A DNA stretch of 64,000 bases from Liriodendron chinense (taxonomy: Eukaryota; Streptophyta; Magnoliopsida; Magnoliales; Magnoliaceae). Positions 22,358 through 33,409 of this stretch are shown piece by piece. The stretch spans positions 2,046,001 to 2,110,000 of the forward strand of contig PVNU02000424.1 in the NCBI GenBank assembly GCA_003013855.2, written 5' to 3'. Within the stretch, counting starts at the first letter, position 1. The number at the start of each line of letters is the position of its first letter. The notes beneath the pieces were generated by a model. The model worked only from the letters and a program-made list of their open reading frames with translations, did no database searches and was not told the DNA's origin. The position numbers and the translations under genes were made by a program.

Positions 22358-22597
22358 AAAAACTAAAACTAAAATCTAAAAATCTAAAAACTACTAAAAA
22401 GTAAGAAAAATTCTAAGTTAGAAAGATGTTACCGGATTGAAGAACAAAGTTAGCCAAAGAAAATCTTACAAAACAAACAAAAAATTGTTAGTACTATAAT
22501 TACAAGAAAAACCTAACAGCAAAGCAAAACCTATCATATCCTATCCTAACCTATCTAACTAAGTCCTATTTATAAAATTTAGAACCGTTAACCTAAT

Positions 22598-22618
22598 CCC
22601 TGGTAATAGTGCCAAAAA
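22598..22618 (-). promoter_or_regulatory. Element B primer-binding site (tRNA-Asp type, mutated)
   Basis: Next to the 5' LTR the complement reads ttttggcactattaccaggg, a decayed form of the Athila primer site (tggcgccgttgccgggg) complementary to the 3' end of tRNA-Asp. It fixes the orientation and the inner LTR edge. Confidence 0.75.
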
Positions 22619-22620
22619 CT

Positions 22621-24293
22621 TGTTCGTCAACCCCAAGTGTAAGGTTGCAATATAATAATAATTCGATAATGAGATCGAGATCGTCCTCAGGGATTTTCGT
22701 AACAATTCTAAATTATATAATTAGGATTATCTAAATTCATATTTAAATTAAAATATGGATTTTAGAAACATAAAACTATCTATTTTTGAAACAAAATCAG
22801 GAAACTAAACATTAAAGCACCAAAGATCCACTTATAATCAATTCATAATGCCAATTCAACCATTCAAGCTGTAACTTAATTGGAATTGGAGTCCTATCCC
22901 TATCCAATCGGAATATGAAACAGTTAAATCATCATAACACATCTGACATGGATTGATTATTTATTGATATAGTTCCCTTATAACAACTAAGGCATTGGGT
23001 GTATTCAATTACACAGGCAAATCCTTTAACAAAACAAGTGGGATCATTTTCATGGCCTTCCTCAAATCCAGTCACTAGACCTAAGTAGAACCATGAATTT
23101 GAACTTCAATCAAACCAACATCAATCCATAAAACTCCATCTCAGATTAAACAAAAGATATGAACTTCTCTAATTTCATTTTAGGTAAGCACTTAGGATAC
23201 TTAGCTTGTAAGATCACATAACATTTACCACATCATGATGAATCTAAGATCTCTACAACCCAAAATTCTCTCAACAACACCCATTAATCAATCTTAGTAA
23301 ATCAAAACATCCCATGTAAACATATTACAAGAGATAGAAGATTAAACTAAAACATCAACTTTATTTCAAGCTAGAACTAAAATTGTTCATCATTAAACCT
23401 TAAAATACTTGAATTAAATTAAACTAAGCATTGTAAATAACTATAAGCTTCACCTCTTAGCCCTAACTAAGAGTTTTAACCAACCATGAAGATGGTTGAA
23501 CTAAAACTCAATTTAAAACTAAGAAAACTAGAATATAAAACTAGAAAAACCTAAAAATTGGAGTTGTAGAAGCTCCCCTTTGATCTTCTCCACCTCTAGC
23601 ACGACTGAGACTCCTCTAAGACACTTTGGGAAGAGAGTGGAGGTGTCCTTTTATCGAGAAAATCCACCACCGACTTAGAAACTTTGAGAAATTGTGTAAG
23701 ACTTACACAGTCGAGTCAGTTGATGACCGGTCGCAAACCCCTGGCTGATTGGTCGTAGCTTGCACAATAACAGACATAACGGAATTTGGATTTCTTTTGG
23801 CTGATTGATCAGGCGACTGATAGTAAATAGACATTTGTAGTCCAGCTAGCTTTTAACAAAAATCTTCTTCCTTATTTGAATTTCAGACTGGTCGGATGAT
23901 CGGTCTTCGCTATCAACAACCGGTTGGGCGATTGGTCTAGAATGGATAAAATTTGTCCAACGAGTTTAGTAGGTCTTCATTGGATTTCAGACTGGTCAAA
24001 CGACCAGTCCTTGGCAGTGGACGACCGGTCATGCAACCGGTCTTAGAAGAATGTCTTTTCATATTTTCTTCTTTTTTCTCTTCTCTTTCTTTCTTGCTTA
24101 TTTCCTCTACTTCTTGGCTCTTCTTCCTTTGATACTCAATATGCTCTAAAGTGGTCCTTTTAGTATTGAAATCATGAGGCTTCTCTCTCTTTCCTACACA
24201 CTCAAATACACATAAAATGAATCTTTTACTAGCTCATTTAATGTAAATGTGTGATGAATTGGGGTATAAATACACACAATTCAAAGCTCAACA
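22621..24293 (-). mobile_element. Element B 5' LTR
   Basis: About 1.67 kb. On the minus strand it starts tgttgagctttgaattg and ends ggttgacgaaca. U3 has degenerate GACCGGTC modules (plus coordinates 23720-24040), followed in the direction of transcription by a TATA-like cgataaaagg (23656-23648). Same LTR skeleton as elements C and D (the 'aactaagaggtgaag' and 'gaagaactat' blocks), but well diverged. Confidence 0.8.
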
Positions 24294-24694
24294 GAGTTAG
24301 GAGATAGATTTAAGAGCATTAAAAGCTACCCACATTGCCCACATCATTAGGCTCTAATCCTATCATACCTAAGTTATCTTCCTTGTGATTCATCACAAGA
24401 TGGAGCATTCAATGCTCACATGAAAATGAATTTGCTCTCTCTTCATCTCTAGATGTTTTAGACACCTACACCATACGTATATCCTTAGTCTAAACCTCTC
24501 TAGAGATCCAAATAAGTGGAATTCCTCTAGGCAACTAAATCCCACTAGTTGTAAATTATTCACCACAACCTCCTAGCACCTTGGGCATTTCTTTAGATCA
24601 TCATATATAAGGTAGTTGATCATTGTAGTTGAGGCATTGGCAACACATCAGCAACAACATTGAGGGAGCAAAGGGAAGCTGATTAAAGCACGGG
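24294..24694 (+). mobile_element. Element H (Copia) 5' LTR, fragment left of element C
   Basis: Matches the Copia LTR at 38462-38870 (gagcattaaaagctacccac, cttccttgtgattcatca, ggagcaaaggga-gctgatt). The first ~630 bp of the LTR are missing at the junction with element B. It ends at agcacggg, where element C inserted; the LTR resumes at 34910. Confidence 0.75.
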
Positions 24695-26219
24695 TGTTGA
24701 GTGCGTTAATGTGTATATTCTAACCCCATTTCATCACTAACTATGCATGGTTTTCAAGCTTAAAGACTATTCTAATGCGTGGTTTTATGATTATAGGAAT
24801 GAGAGGGACTCCGCCCAATTGATGACTAAAAAGATCTCTTTAAGAGCCTTGGATGAAGACCCAAGGTGGGCCAAAGAAAGAAGAAAGCAGAGAGAGAAGA
24901 AAGAAAGAAGAAAGTGAAGAAGAAAAGGGCCAGGAGGGCCACGACCGGTCTAGACCGGTCGGCCACCCCCTATCTCCTCTCTAGTCGTTGAAAGCAACAG
25001 GGCTGATCGGTCTTGACCGGTCGGCCAGAGCCTGCCCACCTCCAGTATGCACTCTGGACTCTCAAATAGACAAGTCCGACCGGTCGTGACCAGTCAGCCA
25101 GCCCAGTCCGACCGGTCTTGACTGGTGGGCTATGCGTTCAAAACAGAAAGTTTTCAATTCTGCTCTGAAATTCTCTGCGCACTGCGTAACCTTATGCAAT
25201 TTCTAGATGATTCCGCCGCAGCAGAGCTTCTCCACTATAAAAGGGGACCTAGGGATCGTTCCTAGGGGATCCGAGAAGAGATTAAGCATGGTGGGAGACG
25301 GCGGAAGTCGGATTCGGAGTTCTACAACTCCTCCTAGTTTGTTTTTCTAGTTTTATGCTTTGTTTAGTTGTTTTCATGTTTCCTTGGATCATGAATGGCT
25401 AAACCTCTTAGCTAGGGCTAAGAGGTGAAGCTTGTAGTGAATCTAAGATGTTTTAATTTGTTTGATTTGGTTTCAAGTTGGATTATTAGTGAAGAATAAT
25501 GGTTTGAAGTTTAAATAAAGTTCTAGGTAGTTTTTCTTAATCTTATGATGGCTCATGGATGTTTAGAAGAATTGCTTGAGTTCTTAATTGTTTTGAGTTA
25601 GTCTAGACCTGTATGATCCGAGGAATTGGATTCAGTACGCTCTAAGACCTATGATCCTCATGTGGGAACTTCACACCAAAAGTTCTATTTTTCTAGAATT
25701 TCTGAAATATGTGAGATTGTGTATGTGATTTGGATCAAGTTCAAATCATGATCTAATTTTATCTTGTGAAAAGATTTAATGATGATTATGGTTGTGATCT
25801 TAGCCTATTGGAATTGGGACTGACCTATGCAATTGAGTGTGCTCAGGTCCTAGCTTGCATTGGGAGAATCATGTACATGAATCGTACATATGACAGATTG
25901 ATTGTTTTAACTGCTCTATTATCCAACTAGATAGAACTTAATTTTGATTCTAGTTGAGAAAGTGAGAAATCACAGCGAATTGAACATCAAGGATTGCTAC
26001 AAGTGGATCCTTGAACCCCTAGTGCTTTTTATTAATTGATTATTTTCAACTCAGTTCACAATTTGCTATCTTCACCAAATTACTAAATTCTGTTTAGTTA
26101 GTTCTTCGGTAGAAACCATTAGAAGTGTTTTGTGAATTCCTACACAAGTCCCTGTGGATCGACCTTGGTCTTACTGAGATTATTACTACATTACAGCCCT
26201 ATACTTGGGGATGCGAACA
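24695..26219 (+). mobile_element. Element C 5' LTR
   Basis: 1525 bp, tgttgagtgc ... gcgaaca. U3 carries four GACCGGTC-type modules (24938-25130), then TATA box tataaaag at 25236-25243 about 105 bp downstream, then R/U5. Confidence 0.92.
25236..25243 (+). promoter_or_regulatory. LTR TATA box of element C
   Basis: ccactataaaaggggacc, identical in the 3' LTR (33921-33928) and the solo LTR at 47493-49003 (48021-48028), so it is under family-wide conservation. Confidence 0.75.
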
Positions 26220-26222
26220 AGT

Positions 26223-26243
26223 TTTTGGCGCCGTTGCCGGGGA
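26223..26243 (+). promoter_or_regulatory. Element C primer-binding site (tRNA-Asp)
   Basis: tggcgccgttgccgggga begins a few bases inside the 5' LTR and is an exact complement of the plant tRNA-Asp 3' end, the known Athila primer. Confidence 0.88.
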
Positions 26244-26938
26244 CTTTGACGGTTTTTCACAAAATTTCTGAAAATAGTATCTATTTAGGATTTTTAGGAC
26301 TCTTGTACTAACTTAGTTTGTTTTATTTTGATTTTTTCTTTTGCAGGGATTTTTAGGAAGTTGAAGAAGAAGTAGGCATCTTAAGTTCTCAAATCAGGTT
26401 TTGTCCTTCCAACCTTACTCTTCTTCTTCCCCTATTCATTCCTATCATATTCATCTCTTGTACAGTGGGTGGAGACTCCTTTTGGATCTCTGATAGGTTG
26501 GCCTTGAGCTGCCTTAATTCCTATTGGTCGGCATTACTGTCTTGGATCACCTTGTGCTCAGAGATTTCTCTTCTCACTTCTATTCCTCTTTCTTCTTTTT
26601 CTGCACTTTTCTCAAAAGATTCAAAGAGTGGGTGGGGAGTTCTCTGAACCCCTATTGACCAGGAGAAATCGGTCTCTATCCTTGCTTCTGGCTTAGCCAT
26701 TGCAAGACACCTTGTGCTTCGATTTTAGAGAGAAGTAAAGGAAGGAAGGAAGAATTCTTTTTTTTTTTCTTGTTTCATTCTTTTAGGATTTGCATGCCAC
26801 ATTGGGCTTGGGATTCTAATAACTGACTCATTAGTGAAGGGGGAATAGTAGAAGGAGTTGATAGATAGCCACGTGCTAAGAGACATTTAAATTCTCCAAT
26901 TTTGTCTGAAAGTATAGGCTGCAAATCAACCCAACCCT
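26244..26938 (+). other. Element C leader
   Basis: Non-coding leader between the primer site and gag. The open stretch at 26465-26647 has no gag similarity. A T-run lies near 26758-26769. Confidence 0.5.
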
Positions 26939-28060
26939 ATGGCCAATCAAAATCTGGGCCAAAACCAAATCGAAATGGGAGAGAATGTGGTTGAGAATAT
27001 TCCCCGACCCAGAACATTACGTGATTACTTACAACCAGCAAGAGCAAGCACTCCCTCATGCATAGTTTTTTCACAAAATGCAGGGAACATAGATTTGAAA
27101 CTAGGAGTAATCCAACTCCTCCCCATATTCCATGGACTAGACAGTGAAAGTGCCTACTAACATCTTAAGGAGTTTGATGAGGTGATAGCCACAATGCACT
27201 TTGCAAATGTAACCGATGATGTGGTGAGACTTAAATTATTTCCTTTTAACCTTAAAGAGAAAGCTAAAGGTTGGCTTCATGCATTAAGGCCAAGATCAAT
27301 TGGCACATGGATTGAGATGTTTAGGGAGTTCATTAAAAAGTTCTTTCCTACTCACAAAACGAACATGTTGAGGTGCCTTATCATGAATTTTGCCCAAAAG
27401 GAAGCTGAGACCTTCTTCAATGTTGGGAGAGGTTTAAGGACTTATTAAATGCATGCCCACATCATGGCTACGAAACTTGGCTGGTTATAAGCTTTTTCTA
27501 TGAAGGACTGACTTCACCCATGCGCCAATTCGTAGATATGATGTGTAATGGAGAATTCATGAATAAGGAAGCCGAGGAAGCATGAGACTATTTGGATGAA
27601 TTGGCCGAGAATGCACAGTCTTAGGATACATCTAGACTAACAAATTCCAAGACTAGCCAACGAAAGGAAAAAGGAGGAATTTATGTTCTCTTAGAAGAGG
27701 ATAATATAAGTGCACGTGTGGCTAGCTTCACAAGAAAAGTCGAGGCCATGAAATTTAAGAAAGGAGAAACGATCAACTCCAAAGACGTTGAAACTGTTTG
27801 TGGAGTTTGTGCCGAAAATCAACATGCTACACAAGATTGTCCCACAATTTCAGCATTCTAAGATATCTTACAAGAACAATCAAATGCCATAAACAGCTAT
27901 CAACGACCATTTAGTGCTCGAAACTCAAACACGTATAATTCTAGTTGGAAGAACCATCCCAACTTCAGTTGGAGGAATGGAACCACTGCGAATGCAAACA
28001 ATGCTCCTCAAGGTCAACCTTTACTAGGTCCATCCCTAGTCATTACACCAAAAGCTACGC
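26939..28060 (+). pseudogene. Element C gag (capsid and zinc knuckle)
   Basis: Starts MANQNLGQNQ and has the Athila gag motifs PRTLRDYLQPARASTPSC, NIDLKLGVIQLLPIFHGLDSE, LKLFPF and KFFPTHKTNMLR. A TAA at 27158-27160 interrupts HLKEF, and a frameshift at about 27430-27445 separates ETFFNV from the next block (YFYEGL-like, NGEFMNKEAEEA, LDELAENAQS). A knuckle-like CGVCAENQHATQDC is at about 27794-27835. Gag would package element RNA; this copy is broken. Confidence 0.82.
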
Positions 28061-28068
28061 TAGAGGAG

Positions 28069-28596
28069 ATGTTCGGTGCATTCGTATCGGTTCAAGCTGA
28101 ATATAACAAGACTAAATTTATGAAAATAGATGGGTTCATGCAAAAGCAATTGAAATTTAATCAAAATTCAACTCAAGCCATTAATGACTTGAAAACCTCA
28201 ATGGCTAGGGTTGAATCTCACCTCAGTGTTCGGGAGAAAGGCACACTTCCTGCCCAGCCTCTTCCTAACCCAAGGACCCAATTTGAGATACAAGACGCAA
28301 GCTCATCCTCTCAACATACGGAACATGTTCAAGCTATCACCACTTTGAGAAGTGGGAAAATAATTGATAAATCTAATCCGGTGAAGTCCCCAAAGCCTAA
28401 TGATCTGAAAATTTTCAAAGAGGATGATAGCCCGAACAACACTCCACAAGAGAAAGAACCGGAAAGGCAATACAAGCTGGTTGCCCCGTTTCCCCAAAGG
28501 TTGATTTCACCCAAACCTTTAGACAAAAACCTGAAAATTTTAGAGGTTTTTAAGCAGGTGAAGATCAACATCCCGTTGTTGGATGCCATAAAGTAA
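28069..28596 (+). pseudogene. Element C gag-protease linker
   Basis: Open for 175 codons. It contains STQAINDLKTSMARVESHL, EHVQAITTLRSGKIIDKSN and a YKLVAPFPQRLISPK-like block, the conserved Athila linker ahead of the protease. A TAA follows VNIPLLDAIK. It was surely once continuous with gag. Confidence 0.75.
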
Positions 28597-28734
28597 ATAC
28601 CATCCTATGCCAAATTTCTAAAGGAATTGTGTACAGTAAAAAGAAAACACAATATTCACAACAAAGTACTTTTGACTGAGAATTTGAGTGCTATTATCAA
28701 ACAAGAGGTGCCCAAAAATACAAGGATTCGGGTA

Positions 28735-29354
28735 GTCCAACCATCTCATGCATCATAGGAGACTACCAGATTAAACAAGCCTTACTTGATTTAGGGGCAA
28801 GTGTTAACCTCATTCCATACTCAGTTTATGAACAACTTGAGTTAGGTGAATTGAAACCCACCAAAACCACACTCCAACTTGCTGATAGATCTATTCGTAT
28901 ACCGAGAGGAGTGATTGAGGATGTCTTAGTCCAAGTGGATAAATTCTACTACCCAGTAGACTTTATTGTCTTAGATACACATCCCGTGATTGGTACTAGT
29001 GCTCAAATTCCCGTCATACTTGGCCGCCATTTTCTAGCTACTTCAAATGCGATTATCAATTGTAGAAACAGGCTTGTACAAATGTCCTTTGGAAATATGA
29101 CGCTTGAGTTGAATATATTCGATTTATGCAAACAACCACGGGAAGTTGATGATGAAATCCATGAGATAAATTTGATTGAATCATTCATGGAGGATACATT
29201 CCCCTTGACATTATATTCTGACCCTTTGGAGGCATGTTTGGCCCACTCTCATGAGATAAATGATGACATAACACGAGAGATGGATGACATTTTAGATGTG
29301 ATGCCGGTACTTGATAACAAAAGATTGAGGGCACTATTTGAACCTTTACCTTGA
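28735..29354 (+). pseudogene. Element C aspartic protease
   Basis: Retropepsin-like protease with active-site segment LLDLGASVNLIPYSV (Asp at 28788-28790). The DLG form instead of DTG/DSG is usual in Athila. It is followed by TTLQLADRSIRIPRGVIEDV, VDFIVLDTHPV and VPVILGRHFLAT-like segments. The linker has DPLEACLAHSHEI and ends at TGA 29354. The upstream frame is interrupted (stops near 28596 and 28757), so no polyprotein is made. Confidence 0.82.
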
Positions 29355-29461
29355 ACGAGAACAAACCCCTCCCATCCAATATCAAGGCACCAATGCTCGA
29401 CCTAAAACCATTACCAAGTGATTTGAAATATGTATATTTAGGTTGAGGCGAGACATATCCG

Positions 29462-30614
29462 GTGGTGATTTCTTCCCACTTGGATGAAGAACAAGAGAGT
29501 AGGCTAATAACCACTCTAAGAGAGCATAAGAATGCCATTGGATGGTCGATTGCGGATCTCAAAGGCATAGATCCACTGATTTGTACTCATCGCATACACC
29601 TTGAGGAGAATGCGAAGACATCTAGGCAACCACAAAGACTGCCTCAATCCAAATATGAAGGAGGTGGTTAAGGCCGAGGTGTTGAAACTATTAGATGTGG
29701 GTATCATTTATCCAATATCTGATAGTCAATGGGTGAGTCTGACTCAAGTAGTACCTAAGAAATCCAGAATAACCATCGTAGCCAATGCCAATAATGAACT
29801 CGTGCCAACCAGAGTCACTATCCGGTCGGAGAATGTGCATTGACTACAGGAAGTTAAACACAGTTACTGCGGAAAGACCACTTCCCCCTACCGTTTGTTG
29901 ATCAAATTTTAGAAAGGTTGGCGGGTCATTCTCATTTTTGCTTCCGTTGATGGTTATTCAGGGTACAACCAAATAGAGATCGCCTCAGAAGACCAATAGA
30001 AGACAACATTCACATGTCCATTCGGCACTTTCGCCTATCGAAGGATGCCATTTGGACTATGTAATGCCCCTGCCACTTTTCAGCGTTGTATGCTGAGTAT
30101 TTTTTCTGACATGGTCGGGACAATTCTCGAAGTCTTCATGGATGATTTCTCTGTATTTGGTTATAGCTTTGATGAGTGTCTTATGCACTTGAAATCTATG
30201 TTGAAAAGATGTGAAGAGAAGAACCTTATGTTGAATTGGGAGAAATGTCACTTCATGATTCAAAAGGGAATTGTACTTGGTCACATCATCTCACAAAACG
30301 GAATCGAGGTGTACAAAGCTGAAATCGATCTTATCTCTAACCTTCCACCATCCAAGAGCATACGAGATGTGCGGTCCTTTTTGGGACACGCCGGATTTTA
30401 TAGACGGTTCATAAAGGACTTCAGTTCACTCTCTCGTCCTTTATGTAACCTACTTCAAAAGGAGAACTCATTCGAGTGGAATGAAGATTGTCAAAATACC
30501 TTTACCAAACTTAAAGGTATGTTGACATGTGCTCCCATAATGCAACCACCTGATTGGAGCATTTCTTTTGAAATTATGTGCGATGCGAGCGACTACGCTA
30601 TTGGGCTGTGCTAG
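29462..30614 (+). pseudogene. Element C reverse transcriptase
   Basis: RT in three frames. N-terminal block HLDEEQESRLITTLREHKNA and IGWSIADLKGIDP; frameshift near 29655; KAEVLKLLDVGIIYPISDS and VVPKKS; degenerate palm block 29840-30000; then an open stretch from 30045 with MPFGLCNAPATFQRCM and FMDD (catalytic pair at about 30138-30146), VLGHIISQNGIEV, GHAGFYRRFIKDFS and the connection to RNase H. Stops at 29669-29671 and 29841-29843 and a stop in the YNQIE palm block disable it. Confidence 0.87.
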
Positions 30615-30929
30615 GCCAAAGAAAAGAGAAGAAGCCATGTGTTATCTACTACGCAAGTAGAACCTTAAACTCAGCTCAAGCAAGTTTAGGTCTTGGACAA
30701 GTTTAAGTTCTACTTGATTGGATCCAAGATCATCATATTCACCGACCATGCCGCGCTTAAGCACCTTCTCTCCAAGAAGGATGCTAACCCACGTTTGTTA
30801 AGATGGATTCTCCTACTCCAAGAATTTGACATAGAAATACGTAATAAGAAATGAGTAGAAAACGTAGCGGCTGACCATCTCTCTTGACTTGTTCTCACCG
30901 ATTCCCCTGAGACGACAGCGATCAATGAC
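30575..30929 (+). pseudogene. Element C RNase H
   Basis: IMCDASDYAIG (first catalytic Asp) is followed by TAG at 30612-30614, then CVIYYASRTLN in the next frame, a FTDHAALKHL-like segment, and NVAADHLS before the integrase. Frames are broken by small indels. Confidence 0.72.
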
Positions 30930-32267
30930 ATGTTCCCTGATGAACAACTTTTTAAAGTCTCCCAATTGGCTTGGTATGCGGACATTGCTAACTATCTTAC
31001 TACAGGTACAACTCCAACACATTGGAAAAAGCAAGATAAAGATAAGTTCTTCAACGAGGTGAGGAAATTCCTATGGGACGATCCTTACTTATTCAAGTAT
31101 TGTCTCAATCAAATTATAAGGAGATGTGTGCCGGATGATGAACAACATAGTATCATCTCCTTTTGTCATTCTCAGGCGTGTGGTGGCCACTTCTCGGCTA
31201 AGAAGACCATAGTCAAAATTCTGCAATGTGTGTTCTATTGGCCCACCATGTTCAAGGACACCCATGAATTTTGTAAAACTTGTGAGCCTTGTCAGAAATT
31301 GGGAGGAATCTCCCGTAGAAATATGATGCCACTCAATCCCATCTTACCAATCAAAATTTTTTATTGTTGGGGCATCGATTTCATGGGTCCATTCCCATCT
31401 TCTTTTGGAAATTTGTATATTTTGCTTGCCGTCGATTATGTTTCCAAATGGGTTGAGGCAATTCCATGCCTGAACAATGACCATAAAATGGTCATTCGTT
31501 TCTTAAAAGAGAATATTCTTTCCCAGTTTGGAACACCTCGAGTCATAATAAGTGATGGAGGGTCTCACTTTTGTAATCGCCCATTTGAAGCTTTAATGAG
31601 GAAATATGGCGTAAATCACAAAGTGAGCACTCCCTATCACCCACAAACAAGTGGACAAGCTGAGATATCCAATAGGGAGATTAAACATATTTTGGAGAAA
31701 ATGCTGAACCTCGATCGCAAAGATTGGTCGCTTCGACTTATCGATGCACTCTGGGCTTACTGTACTACTTTCAAGACCCCTATTGGAATGTCTCCCTATA
31801 GACTTGTCTATGGAAATGCTTGTCACTTTCCTGTGGAGTTGGAACATAGGGCGTATTGGGCAATAAAGAAGATAAATTCTGATTCTAACAAGGCAAGCTC
31901 ATTGCGCAAACTTCAATTAGATGAACTTGCGGAACTCCGGAATGAGGCATATGAAAATGCGAGAATTTACAAGGACAAGACGAAAGTGTTCCATGATAAG
32001 AATATTCTTCGTAAGACCTTCACGATTAATCAAAAGGTCCTTATGTATAATTCTCGCCTACATTTATTTCCGGGGAAATTGAGATCTCGATGGACCGGTC
32101 CCTACATAGTACAAACTGTTTATCCATATGGGACCATTGAGTTGTTAAATCCAAGGAACGACAACATCTTTAAAGCGAATAGTCAACGATTAAAGCCGTT
32201 CTTTGAGAATTTTCCTTCAGAAGGTATGTCCATACCTCTGACTGATCATGCGTATCAAGACATTTGA
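30930..32267 (+). CDS. Element C integrase (445 codons, open)
   Basis: Retroviral-type integrase that would join element cDNA to host DNA. N-terminal HHCC finger (H in FCHSQACGGHFSAKK; CKTCEPC). Catalytic core with GIDFMGPFPSSFGNLYILLA (first Asp), VIISDGGSHFCNRPF (second Asp) and SGQAEISNREIKHILEKM (Glu): all D,D-E residues are present. The C-terminal SH3-like part has LHLFPGKLRSRWTGPY and NPRNDNIFKANSQRLKPFF. It is the only uninterrupted domain of element C. The methionine is only where the open frame starts; the natural protein is cleaved from a polyprotein, so expression on its own is doubtful. Confidence 0.88.
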   Translation: MFPDEQLFKVSQLAWYADIANYLTTGTTPTHWKKQDKDKFFNEVRKFLWDDPYLFKYCLNQIIRRCVPDDEQHSIISFCHSQACGGHFSAKKTIVKILQCVFYWPTMFKDTHEFCKTCEPCQKLGGISRRNMMPLNPILPIKIFYCWGIDFMGPFPSSFGNLYILLAVDYVSKWVEAIPCLNNDHKMVIRFLKENILSQFGTPRVIISDGGSHFCNRPFEALMRKYGVNHKVSTPYHPQTSGQAEISNREIKHILEKMLNLDRKDWSLRLIDALWAYCTTFKTPIGMSPYRLVYGNACHFPVELEHRAYWAIKKINSDSNKASSLRKLQLDELAELRNEAYENARIYKDKTKVFHDKNILRKTFTINQKVLMYNSRLHLFPGKLRSRWTGPYIVQTVYPYGTIELLNPRNDNIFKANSQRLKPFFENFPSEGMSIPLTDHAYQDI

Positions 32268-33396
32268 TCTCCTAGTCTGATGGAGGTATAGAGTAGTTAG
32301 GATTAGGATTTTGTTGCTTTTGGTTACTTTTTCATAGGTTTCTTAGAAGGAGGTAGAATTCCTGTTTTGATTCTCTCAGGTACTCTCATTCCTCACTCCC
32401 TTTATTTTATCATTGCTCTCATGTTTTGTCTATTACATATCTTTTACATTGAGGACAATGCAAGATTTGGTTGGTGGGTGTAAGATCACTAGGATGTATC
32501 TAGTGTTTTGTAACATCTCGAGCAATACGACGAAGATTTTTCAGTTTTTTTTTACTAAAAATTCAAAACTCCATTGGAAAACTGTGATTCTATGCATTCC
32601 GGATGATGTAGGTATAAGAAAAGGAGAGGCAAAGTGAGTGATGTTGAATACTTTGAATATTCTTTAAGGTACCAGTCTTATATGTGAATTCCCCTATTTT
32701 TATGAATGATAGAATTGTTGAACACTTTTACACCTAGTTCACTTCACACGATTCTCATGTTTTGACGGGATTATTAGATTTATGGATTAGCTAAGTTTGG
32801 ATTTGAGGTGTTAAGAAACCAAGCCGGGGTACTTTGTCCATCCTTGTCCACGGGAAAATAACGAAAGAAATGGATTTCTAAAAATCCTATCTAATGAAAA
32901 AGAAAACGAAAAGGAAGGATGAAAATATGGGAATGATGGATAATATGGTGGAAATTCTAAAAAGGGCTACCTATTACCAACCGGGGGATGGTCTACCCGT
33001 AACCAAAGCGGGAAATGGGAAGTAGTGTGAAAGCCTGTCGGAAGGACAGTAAGGCAAATTCCTGTCATAGGCTTGTTGTTGGTCTATACACCGTTGAACC
33101 CATACCTTAGCTAATTCATGAAAAAGATAACCCCGAAAATTCATGAGATGAGCATTCACTAAGCACATTAGGTTAAATTGTTCGAATACTTCTATCTATC
33201 AATCAATTAACAGGAGGTCCATATGAGTACTTGTTATGTTCTTGGGCGTTTAAGGTTTCAACCTCTATCACTTAGTTTTTCCAATTTTTGTACTTGCATG
33301 TCTTAGGGTGTATAGAAGCATAGTTTCTGAAGGAGAGTTGACTTTTGAAAGCATGAATGGTTTCACGCATGTTTTGCTCGGGACTAGCAAAATGTT
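32268..33396 (+). other. Element C 3' non-coding region
   Basis: No envelope-like gene. The region shares blocks with the 3' regions of elements B (ggaggtatagag; acattgaggacaatg) and D (gacaaagtac, ggttggtaataggtag in complement), so it is conserved across the group despite being non-coding. Confidence 0.7.
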
Positions 33397-33409
33397 GGTT
33401 GGGGGGGTG
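33397..33409 (+). promoter_or_regulatory. Element C polypurine tract
   Basis: ggttgggggggtg immediately before the 3' LTR primes plus-strand DNA synthesis. Confidence 0.7.

Larger units (their letters stand above)
18940..24293 (-). mobile_element. Element B: Athila-type Gypsy lacking RT/RH/INT and 3' LTR
   Basis: On the minus strand: 5' LTR (24293-22621), primer site, gag (from 22357), protease (to 19725), then directly the 3' non-coding block known from element C (atggaggtatagag at about 19190-19205, the ttaaggacaatgtaa block near 19040). RT, RNase H and integrase are deleted and the 3' LTR is missing at the junction with element A. It abuts Copia LTR sequence at 24294, so it was probably inserted in that LTR before a deletion removed its other flank. 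18940-19725 is the end of the protease-linker reading and non-coding 3' sequence. Confidence 0.7.

Noticed and set aside
32268..33396. Envelope-like gene after the Athila integrase
   Set aside because: No frame above 75 codons and no signal peptide or membrane segment; the region is conserved as non-coding DNA in elements B and D.
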